From an uncultured Clostridia bacterium (GTDB lineage Bacteria > Bacillota > Clostridia > Oscillospirales > JAAYOS01), in contig CANRJS010000008.1 of NCBI GenBank assembly GCA_947631015.1, positions 1 through 64,000 of the forward strand: a DNA stretch of 64,000 nucleotides, written 5' to 3'. Under the pieces are notes generated by a model. That model was given only the letters and a program-made list of their open reading frames with translations. It ran no database searches and was not told where the DNA came from. Positions 26,202 to 33,543 of this stretch are shown here, in pieces. A program made the position numbers and the translations under genes. Each line of letters opens with the position of its first letter. Within the stretch, counting starts at the first letter, position 1.

Positions 26202-26258
26202 TCGTTACAAATAAGTAAGGGCGCGGATTTCATCCGCGCCCTTACTTATTTGTAACGA
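26202..26258 (+). terminator. Perfect 26-bp-arm palindrome immediately after the stop codon
   Basis: tcgttacaaataagtaagggcgcgga-tttca-tccgcgcccttacttatttgtaacga. Confidence 0.65.
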
Positions 26259-26650
26259 AGCCGCCGGACAGAGCGGAGCTCTGCCGGCGGCGGGCGCTCC
26301 GCTACGCAATTCCCACGCGGTCGGCGACCGCGTGGGAGCCCTTCCAATTGAAATGCTCGGGGCGAGTGAATCGCCCCTGCGCAAAGTTGCTTGCCATAGG
26401 CAAGCAACTTTAACCGCGCGAACCGGCGCGGGCGCCGCCTGCGGCGCTTCGAAGCGCGCTCCGCGCAAAGTATTTTCGGCGACGTACACGCCGCCGCCGA
26501 AAATAGATTAAACCTTATTCGCCGCCTTCGGCGGCGAACTCTGCGCGGCTTTTGCCGGGATGTCGGCGTGAAACGCCGTTTGGGGTTCTGATGCGCCCGG
26601 TAAAAAGTTTCGACGCGTAGCAAGTCGAGGGGCGCATTCTCTGCGCGGCT
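26259..26650. repeat. Modular multi-hairpin intergenic island, copy R2
   Basis: Module A (26260-26291), H1 (from 26311), ATTGAAATGCTCG linker, H2, H3, GTACAC-loop hairpin, CTCTGCGCGGC linker, H4 (26591-26637). Confidence 0.88.
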
Positions 26651-26658
26651 ATGACAAA

Positions 26659-26686
26659 CGCGCGCCGGAATTTTTTCCGGCGCGCG
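26659..26686 (-). terminator. Terminator hairpin of vanZ-like gene
   Basis: cgcgcgccggaa-tttt-ttccggcgcgcg. Confidence 0.65.
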
Positions 26687-26700
26687 CTTGTTGTAAGCTT

Positions 26701-27318
26701 CTATTTGGACGGAGATGCTTTCCCACGCACTCTCCGCACTGCTGCTGCTGCAACAGCCTTCGCCGCAAAGAAGCCGCAGACGATGCCGGCGAAGTTCAAT
26801 ATGAGGTCGTCGACGTCAAAACTGCGTCCCACGGCGAGCTGCACCGTCTCGACCGCGAGCGGCACGAGCGCCGCCACGGCGAAGATGCTTCTGCCCGTCA
26901 CCCTGTCCGTCACGAACGGCAGGAACGCGCCGAGGGGCAGGAACATAAGGAAGTTGCCGACAAGCATCTCCGTCACCCAGCCGCCGAGCCCCGAATACTC
27001 TCCCGTGAGGAGACGCACAAGCGCCGGGACAAGGTTTATCCCGCCGGAGAAGGGCGGCGGAGAGCCGTATTCGAAGCTTCCGGTGCGCAGGAAGTACAGT
27101 ATGTCGCCCCAGAGGTTCTGCGGCGCGAGGACGAGCGCCGCGAGCCCCGCGAGGTAGCACACAAAGAGCAGACGCACGACTTCGCGTCCCCACGCGGGCG
27201 GACGATTCCAATGGAGCGCGGCGGCGCGGCAGACCGCGTACACAAGTCCCACAAGAAGCGCCGGCGGCACGGCCTGTAAAAATCTGCCGAACGTGCCGGA
27301 GGTCATAAGCTCGTACAT
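26701..27318 (-). CDS. VanZ-like family membrane protein
   Basis: NLVPALVRLL...NFLMFLPLGAFLPF...ETVQLAVGRSFDVDDLILNFAGIVCG VanZ motifs; start trimmed to MYELM. Confidence 0.85.
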   Translation of the reverse strand: MYELMTSGTFGRFLQAVPPALLVGLVYAVCRAAALHWNRPPAWGREVVRLLFVCYLAGLAALVLAPQNLWGDILYFLRTGSFEYGSPPPFSGGINLVPALVRLLTGEYSGLGGWVTEMLVGNFLMFLPLGAFLPFVTDRVTGRSIFAVAALVPLAVETVQLAVGRSFDVDDLILNFAGIVCGFFAAKAVAAAAVRRVRGKASPSK

Positions 27319-27322
27319 GTCG

Positions 27323-27383
27323 ATCCCCTCTCCGAAAAGCCGTGTGTAGAACAATCATACACGGCGCGGAGAGGGGATGTCAA
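27323..27383 (-). promoter_or_regulatory. vanZ promoter (TTGACA-18-TATGAT) embedded in a long inverted repeat
   Basis: ATCCCCTCTCC (27323-27333) and GGAGAGGGGAT (27368-27378) plus an inner GCCGTGT(g)TA/TACACGGC pair flank the -10 at 27354-27359. Confidence 0.65.
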
Positions 27384-27416
27384 TTAAGAGAGTATTAAAT
27401 CCGCGTGGGAACCGGG

Positions 27417-27956
27417 TCAGAGCCCGATAAAGAGCGCGACGGCGGCAAGGATGACGAGGTCGCCGGGCTTGCCGTCCTCCAAAAAGAGCAGCACGAGGAT
27501 GAGCAGCAGAATGACGTCGCCGAGGTCGAGACCTCCGAGTAAGCCGCTGTCGCCGAACAGCCTGCCGGAGATGCCGCGAAGCGCGGCGAGTATGCCGCCG
27601 TCCCGCGCAGGAGACGAGGCGGCGACGGCGTCCGCGCCTCCCGCTTCGCTCCCCGCGAGTGACGCGCCAGCGCCGACCTCCCCGCCGCCGCGCGGCGCGC
27701 CGGAGGCGTCCCCGCAGTGGGAAAACTCCCCGGCGGAGACGGACGTCTCGCGGGGAAGGCCGCCGGCCCCGAGACCGTCTCGCGCCTCCGCAAAGTCCGG
27801 GAAGGCGGAGTCGCGGACAAGCGCCGTGCCGGAATAGCCGTCCGGGACGGAAACAAAGTCTCCGCCGGGAGCGTCCTGCCCGCCGCCCTCCGCGTCGAGC
27901 GGGCGGAACACGGAGCGTCCCGTGGGGTCATATCTTGAGTACATCGCCTTTGTCAC
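27417..27956 (-). CDS. Hypothetical protein, acidic/Gly-rich with hydrophobic C-terminus
   Basis: ILAALRGISGRLFGDSGLLGGLDLGDVILLLILVLLFLEDGKPGDLVILAAVALFIGL; start overlaps the upstream gene. Confidence 0.55.
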   Translation of the reverse strand: MTKAMYSRYDPTGRSVFRPLDAEGGGQDAPGGDFVSVPDGYSGTALVRDSAFPDFAEARDGLGAGGLPRETSVSAGEFSHCGDASGAPRGGGEVGAGASLAGSEAGGADAVAASSPARDGGILAALRGISGRLFGDSGLLGGLDLGDVILLLILVLLFLEDGKPGDLVILAAVALFIGL

Positions 27957-28572
27957 CTCCGGAAAGGGAATTTATCGCCGCGCGTACTGCGGTGCTCACT
28001 TTAAGTATTCGGACGGCGCGGTCGACGCGCTCCGCCTTCTCGCGGCGGAGAAGCGGCTTCAGCGCGAGGAGCAGACGCGTGCGGTCGTCGTCCGTGCCGA
28101 CCGCGCCGAGGACCTGCGCCGCTGTCGCGAGCAGCTTCGGGTCGAGCGCAGGCGGGGAGGACGGCGCTTCACGGCGTCCCCCGCCCGCCGCGCCGAGAAG
28201 CGCCGACAGGGTGCCGGAAGCGCTCGCGCTCTCCCCGGACCTTGCGGGGGACGGCGACGCGGCCCCGCCGAGAAGCCCCATGAGTGCGGAGAGCGCGTCG
28301 CCGGACGCCGCGCTGCGGGACGTGTCGTCGCCGCCGGGCAGTCCCGCGGGCGCCGATGCGGGGATGCTTTCGCCGTCGGACGAGGACGCCGCCGGTGCGG
28401 AGCCGCTGCCCGGAATGGCGCCGTCCGGCATGGCCGTGTCCGACCCTCCGTCGGACGAGGCAGGCGCAGCCTCCGGCGACGGGGCGCGGGAAAGAAGCTC
28501 CCCGGCGAGCTTTGCCGCCGCCGCGAGCAGCTCCGGCGAGGAGAGTATCCCGTCGAGTATGTTGGGATCCAT
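27928..28572 (-). CDS. Hypothetical protein, same operon
   Basis: MDPNILDGILSSPELLAAAAKLAGELL... low-complexity middle... LLLALKPLLRREKAERVDRAVRILKVS. Confidence 0.55.
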   Translation of the reverse strand: MDPNILDGILSSPELLAAAAKLAGELLSRAPSPEAAPASSDGGSDTAMPDGAIPGSGSAPAASSSDGESIPASAPAGLPGGDDTSRSAASGDALSALMGLLGGAASPSPARSGESASASGTLSALLGAAGGGRREAPSSPPALDPKLLATAAQVLGAVGTDDDRTRLLLALKPLLRREKAERVDRAVRILKVSTAVRAAINSLSGGDKGDVLKI

Positions 28573-28585
28573 CCCGTGCCTCCCT

Positions 28586-28861
28586 TCAGCCGAGCAGACC
28601 GACGAGCGTCATGGCGAGCTTCGCCCCTTCGGGGGTGCTCATGAGCGTGCTGACGAGCTTTGCGGCGCTGTCGCGGTCGCCTCCGGCGGCGGCGCGCGCC
28701 GCCTCCTTGAGAGCGTCGCCTCCCGCGCCGCCGAGCTGGCTGAGGAGCGCCTGACCCTCCGCGCTCGCGGCGAAATTTTTCAGCTTATCCATGTTCCCGG
28801 CCACCCGTGCGCCCTGAGGCGTGGAAAGAAGCGCGCGTAAGAGATTTTCGGATTTATCCAT
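28586..28861 (-). CDS. Small hypothetical protein, first gene of operon
   Basis: Internal repeat LLSTPQGARVAGNM ... LMSTPEGAKLAMTL; RBS-like ggaggtgc upstream on the minus strand. Confidence 0.6.
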   Translation of the reverse strand: MDKSENLLRALLSTPQGARVAGNMDKLKNFAASAEGQALLSQLGGAGGDALKEAARAAAGGDRDSAAKLVSTLMSTPEGAKLAMTLVGLLG

Positions 28862-28967
28862 GCTGCACCTCCGCTTGTTTTTGTTTCGATAGAGTATATG
28901 CCGCGCGCCGCCGCGCGGTGCGCGAAAAGGGTGTGATAGTTGCTACAGGGTATTTTTGCCGGCAGGA

Positions 28968-28996
28968 TTGCATTTTGTCAAAAAGTGTGATAATAT
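28968..28996 (+). promoter_or_regulatory. Promoter TTGCAT-17-TAATAT
   Basis: Extended -10 (TGaTAATAT); predicted start site falls at the first base pair of the leader RNA. Confidence 0.6.
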
Positions 28997-29000
28997 GTAA

Positions 29001-29176
29001 CTGCCACACAAATCTATATTGCCAATGGTATACCTGTGCCTGTTTGAGGGAAAATAACTGCGGTAAAAACGCGGGTCCTTACTTCTTCCTCTTTACAGGC
29101 ATAGAAGATTTGTGTGGCAACAAATGGGGCCATGCGTTTTTCGGTGTGTGGTTCCGTTTGGACCACACACTTTTTT
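29001..29176 (+). ncRNA. Structured leader/small RNA ending in an intrinsic terminator
   Basis: Perfect outer pair TGCCACACAAATCT (29002-29015)/AGATTTGTGTGGCA (29106-29119), inner TGCCTGT (29037-29043)/ACAGGCA (29095-29101), then GTGTGTGGTTCC..GGACCACACAC-TTTTTT (29144-29176). Confidence 0.65.
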
Positions 29177-29190
29177 ATGGAGGCAAAAAT

Positions 29191-30147
29191 ATGACCAAAA
29201 ATGAGATTAGAGACTATCTGGGAATGTTGGTAGATTTGGAGAGGGAGCATTTCATGCAGACCAATCTTATTGCCACCCTTCAAGATCGTATTTCGAGGTT
29301 GGGCCATCCGGGGCAGATTGATGAGCCGGTCATGGCAATGCCTCGAGGAGAAGAAACAGATTGGGATAATCTTGCAGTGGCTATTGTTTTGGGAGGAATT
29401 CTGGGTGGTATTTTAGGAATTGCCACAGCAAACGGCTTCTTTAGTGCAATAGGTAATGCCCTGAAGGGAGCTCTCTGTGGCGCTGTTATTTGCGGAGTTC
29501 TTTATGCGCTGTATAAGGCAATCGTTTATTACGCAACCTATCAAGAGGATAAAACGGCAAAAGACGCAGACTACCAGAAAAGGCACATTGCGTACGAGAA
29601 TGCGTTAATGGAAGATGAGAAACGACTTCAGCGGGAACACAACGCTTTAATTTATCTGAATCAAGAGCTCAAAAATCTGATGGAATGCTATAACCATACA
29701 AACGATGTCTTGGATAAAATGTATGGTGTAAATGTTATTTACAAAAAATACCATCACAACTTTGCGGCGGTGTCTTCATTTTATGAGTATTTCTGTTCCG
29801 GTATGGTTAATTCTCTCGAAGGTCCTGACGGGGCATACAGCCGATTGGAATATGAAATACGACTTGACATAATCTCTATTAAGCTTGATATTCTGATAAG
29901 ACAGCTGGATGATATAAAGCAAAATCAGTTTATGCTGTATTCTGCCATAACAGAGGCTAATGCAAAGTTGGATTCTATAGTCAGTTCATGCAGCAAAATT
30001 GAAGCCGGTGTACAAAATCTTCAGATTCAGGGGAACGAACTGAACGAGCGTATCGCGGGTTTGCAGGCCACATCGGATTTAAATCTCTATATTAACGCCC
30101 TCAACCACGAGGAACTTGACTTTATGCGGCGAATGGGCGTTCGCTAA
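29191..30147 (+). CDS. Membrane-anchored coiled-coil protein of unknown function (AT-rich accessory gene)
   Basis: Two hydrophobic segments (LAVAIVLGGILGGILGIATA; GALCGAVICGVLYALYKAIVYYA) then a long helical region; RBS tggagg; composition clearly different from neighbours. Confidence 0.75.
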   Translation: MTKNEIRDYLGMLVDLEREHFMQTNLIATLQDRISRLGHPGQIDEPVMAMPRGEETDWDNLAVAIVLGGILGGILGIATANGFFSAIGNALKGALCGAVICGVLYALYKAIVYYATYQEDKTAKDADYQKRHIAYENALMEDEKRLQREHNALIYLNQELKNLMECYNHTNDVLDKMYGVNVIYKKYHHNFAAVSSFYEYFCSGMVNSLEGPDGAYSRLEYEIRLDIISIKLDILIRQLDDIKQNQFMLYSAITEANAKLDSIVSSCSKIEAGVQNLQIQGNELNERIAGLQATSDLNLYINALNHEELDFMRRMGVR

Positions 30148-30380
30148 AGGCGTATTTATCGCCTATGTGGAGTATAATGACAAAAGCTATTATGTTTATA
30201 TACATAACTTATGAAAAAATGCGGAAATTTCATACAAATCAGCTCATTGCAAAACACAGAACACATGGTTCCGCAAAGCTGCTTGATGGTTTTGGCATAT
30301 CCTCGCCCCGGGACGTTGCAACGCCGCGTCCTGGGGCGTATCTTACGTCTCAAAGCGTATTCCGGACGTCGTACGACGGC

Positions 30381-30409
30381 TTGTTTTTTCCCCCGGACTA
30401 TGCTATAAT
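30381..30409 (+). promoter_or_regulatory. Promoter TTGTTT-17-TATAAT
   Basis: Extended -10 TGcTATAAT, upstream of the methyltransferase. Confidence 0.55.
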
Positions 30410-30466
30410 ACCGATACTGCACCGGCGGAGGCAAAATGCCGCCGCAGACTACGGGAGGGGAGAAGG

Positions 30467-31210
30467 ATGGGCTACACCGCGCTCTACACGGTATACGACA
30501 GGTTCACGCGCGACGTGGACTATCCGGCGCTCGCGCGTTACGTCGCGGAGCTGCTGCGGCGGAACGGCGTTGCGGACGGCATCCTTCTCGACCTAGCCTG
30601 CGGAACGGGCACGCTCTCGCTCGAACTTGCGGGGATGGGCTTTGACGTGATAGGCGCGGACAGCTCGGAGGAAATGCTCTCCGAGGCGTGGAACAAGCTG
30701 TGGAATATGGAGACCCCGCCCGACCCGCCGCCGCAGTTTATATGCCAGGATATGCGGCGGCTCGACCTCTTCGGAACGGTAAGGGCCTGCGTGTCCACGC
30801 AGGATTCTATGAACCATGTGACCGAGCCGGACGAGCTTTCGGAGGTTTTCCGCCGCGTCAGCCTCTTTACCGAGCCGGGAGGGGTGTTCGTGTTTGATAT
30901 GAACACGCCCGCGCGCTTTGCCGCCATGGACGGCGAAGCCTACGTGGACGAGGACGAAAACGCGCTCTGCATCTGGAGAGTGGCGGGAGACGGCGGCGGG
31001 CTCTACGAGTACACGGTGGACGTTTTCCTGCGGGAAAAACGGCTCTGGCGGCGCGTAAGCGAGGTGTTTTTCGAGCGCGCCTACGAGCCGCAAACGGTGC
31101 TCGATATGCTGAAAAACGCCGGCTTTGCGTCGGCGGAGACGTTCGGGGAGCGGAGCTTCGATGCGCCCGCGCCGGACGAGAAAAGAATATTTTTTGTGGC
31201 GAGGAAATAA
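30467..31210 (+). CDS. Class I SAM-dependent methyltransferase
   Basis: LLDLACGTGTLSLELA motif I; QDMRRLDL; GVFVFDMNTP. Confidence 0.88.
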   Translation: MGYTALYTVYDRFTRDVDYPALARYVAELLRRNGVADGILLDLACGTGTLSLELAGMGFDVIGADSSEEMLSEAWNKLWNMETPPDPPPQFICQDMRRLDLFGTVRACVSTQDSMNHVTEPDELSEVFRRVSLFTEPGGVFVFDMNTPARFAAMDGEAYVDEDENALCIWRVAGDGGGLYEYTVDVFLREKRLWRRVSEVFFERAYEPQTVLDMLKNAGFASAETFGERSFDAPAPDEKRIFFVARK

Positions 31211-31211
31211 G

Positions 31212-32093
31212 ATGGGCAAGACAGTAAGGATGATTTCGTCGGACGGATTTATCTCCGCCTGCGCCGTGGACGCTACGGACATCGTCGCGCGCGCCCACGA
31301 GATACACGGCACGAGCGCGACGGCTTCCGCCGCGCTCGGGAGGGTGCTCGCCGTCACGTCGCTCATCGGCGGCGGGATAAAGGTGGACGGCGGCTCGGTG
31401 ACCGTCCGCTTCAACGGGAACGGCGCGGGTGGAAGGATAATAGCCGTCGCGGAGTGCGACGGCTCGGTGCGCGGCTGCGTGGACAACCCTCACGTCGACC
31501 TGCCCCGCCGTCCGGACGGCAAGCTCGACGTCGGCGGCTTCATAGGTCATGAGGGCTCGCTTACCGTCGTGAAGGATCTGCGCATGCGCGACCCTTACGT
31601 CGGCATGGTCGAGATAGTCGGCGGTGAGGTCGCGGAGGATGTCGCGGCGTACTTCGTCGAGAGCGAGCAGATACCCACCGCCTGCGCGGCGGGCGTGCTC
31701 GTCGCGGGGGACGGGGCGATAGTCTCCGCCGGAGCGTACCTCGTCCAGCTGCTCCCCGGAGCGCCGGAGGAGTTTGCGGAGAAGCTCGAGGGCGCGGTCA
31801 TGCGCGCGGGGACTGTCACACAGCTCCTCGGCGCGGGCAGCGGCCCGGAGGAGATACTTGAAAAGCTCCTCGAGGGCTTTGAGCCGAGAAAGCTCGAGGA
31901 GTACGACGCGGTATACCGCTGCGGGTGCAGCCTCGAACGCGTCGAGCGCGCGCTCATCTCGAGCGGCAAGAAAGCGCTCGAGGAGATGATAGCCGAGGGA
32001 CACGGCGCGGAGGTCTCCTGCCAGTTCTGCGACAGGGTATACCGCTTCACCACGGAAAACCTCACGGAGCTGCTGAAGAAAGCGACAAACTGA
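31212..32093 (+). CDS. hslO: Hsp33 redox-regulated chaperonin
   Basis: C-terminal zinc site CGCS...CQFC, N-terminal Hsp33 fold motifs. Confidence 0.94.
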   Translation: MGKTVRMISSDGFISACAVDATDIVARAHEIHGTSATASAALGRVLAVTSLIGGGIKVDGGSVTVRFNGNGAGGRIIAVAECDGSVRGCVDNPHVDLPRRPDGKLDVGGFIGHEGSLTVVKDLRMRDPYVGMVEIVGGEVAEDVAAYFVESEQIPTACAAGVLVAGDGAIVSAGAYLVQLLPGAPEEFAEKLEGAVMRAGTVTQLLGAGSGPEEILEKLLEGFEPRKLEEYDAVYRCGCSLERVERALISSGKKALEEMIAEGHGAEVSCQFCDRVYRFTTENLTELLKKATN

Positions 32094-32159
32094 CGGCTAT
32101 GGAAACAACTCTGATAAGTCCGCCGAGCCTTCGGCGGACGCTTGCGGGAGGTGAGCGGC

Positions 32160-33101
32160 GTGTCGGAAAAACCGAATAGGCTCGGGCTGCGGCGCTTCCC
32201 GGACGTGCCGGCGAGCCGCGAGCACACGACCGGCATAGAGCGCCTTGACACATGGCTTTTGGGTCACAGAAGGGCGAGAGAAGTATTCGGCTTTGTGTTC
32301 CGGGTGCTGAGAGACAACCTGATAGGCACCGCCGCGCAGACGGCGTTTTTCCTGCTGCTCGCCATCTTCCCGATACTCATGCTTGTGGCAGGGTGGCTCT
32401 CGAGAATGCCGTTCGCGTTCGACACAGGTCTGCTCTCGGCGATATTCCCCGAGTCGGTCGCGTCTACCCTGCAGGAGGTCATGGAGCACGCTCCGAGCTC
32501 GACCGGATACACCGTCGTGCAGATAGCGCTGTCGGTCTGGTCGGCGTCGGCGGGAATATGGGCGCTGATGCGCGGTATCTGCATATCACACACCGGCAGG
32601 ACGCCGAACTACTTCAAGGGACGGATAATTTCGGTGCTGCTGATGGTGGGCTTTGTCGCGATGATAGCGCTGAGCCTCGTCGTCTGGGTGTTCGGCCGCG
32701 ACATAGTGAGCTACATCGCGGGCGGGGACTGGCAGAGCGGCGACGTTGTGGTCTCGGTGGCGCGGTACGCCTTCACGCTGCCGCTGCTGTTCCTCTTTGT
32801 GCTCGTGATGTACGCCGCGACGCCGGGCTTCCGCCTCGAGATGCGGCAGACGGCGATAGGCGCGGCGATAGCCGCCGTGAGCTGGACGCTCGTCAGCCGT
32901 GGCTTCGAGGCGTATATGAGCACGTTTTCGCGCTACTCCGCGCTGTACGGCGGCGTCGGCGCGTTCCTCGGACTTGCGGTGTGGCTGCTCGTCGTCTGCT
33001 TCGTGATAATGTTCGGCGCGGAAGTGAACGCGTATATCGCCGAGACCGCCGCGCTCCGCGCGGCGCTCACGACGGAGCTCAGACCGCCGGACAAGGCGTA
33101 G
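32160..33101 (+). CDS. YihY/BrkB family membrane protein
   Basis: Multiple TM segments, NLIGTAAQTAFFLLLAIFPILM; GTG start after gggaggtgagc. Confidence 0.85.
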   Translation: MSEKPNRLGLRRFPDVPASREHTTGIERLDTWLLGHRRAREVFGFVFRVLRDNLIGTAAQTAFFLLLAIFPILMLVAGWLSRMPFAFDTGLLSAIFPESVASTLQEVMEHAPSSTGYTVVQIALSVWSASAGIWALMRGICISHTGRTPNYFKGRIISVLLMVGFVAMIALSLVVWVFGRDIVSYIAGGDWQSGDVVVSVARYAFTLPLLFLFVLVMYAATPGFRLEMRQTAIGAAIAAVSWTLVSRGFEAYMSTFSRYSALYGGVGAFLGLAVWLLVVCFVIMFGAEVNAYIAETAALRAALTTELRPPDKA

Positions 33102-33485
33102 ATATTCACGGCAAATCGCGCTCGCTTCGCTCGCTTACCAATTTGCCGCGAAGCCGCCGGACAAGGCGCAGCCTTGCCGGCGGCAAGCGCTCCGCTACGC
33201 GTCGATTTTCCGCCTGCGGCGGAAAATCGACGCATTCCCACGCGGTCGGCGACCGCGTGGGAGCCCTTCCGATTGAAATGCTCGCCGGAAATGAATTCCG
33301 GCTCCTTAAAGTTGCTTGCCCGAGGCAAGCAACTTTAACCGTTGCGAACCGCGAGGGCTCGAACCAATTTCTCATCCGACATTTTACAGCCCTCGCTTGC
33401 AATATTCGCTTTGCGAATATTGCCCGACATTGAGCTAAATAAAAGGCGGAACCGCCTTTGGCGGCGAACTCTGCGAGGCTTTTGG
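33102..33485. repeat. Modular multi-hairpin intergenic island, copy R3
   Basis: Module A (33153-33184), cgattttccgc/gcggaaaatcg, H1 (from 33236), ATTGAAATGCTCG linker, H2, H3, H4 (33351-33396), H5, CTCTGCGAGGC linker. Confidence 0.88.
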
Positions 33486-33494
33486 GAAAAGCGA

Positions 33495-33526
33495 GGCGGA
33501 CGGTACATCTGTACCGTCCGCCTTTT
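33495..33526. terminator. Intrinsic terminator hairpin
   Basis: ggcggacggtac-atct-gtaccgtccgcc-tttt. Confidence 0.75.
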
Positions 33527-33543
33527 GATATAGTCGGATGTTG

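Noticed and set aside
26259-26650. CRISPR array
   Set aside because: No regular direct repeats with unique spacers and no cas genes; the repeats are inverted stems of different sequence.
29001-29176. Retron msr-msd RNA
   Set aside because: Flanking inverted repeat is present, but there is no reverse transcriptase gene downstream.
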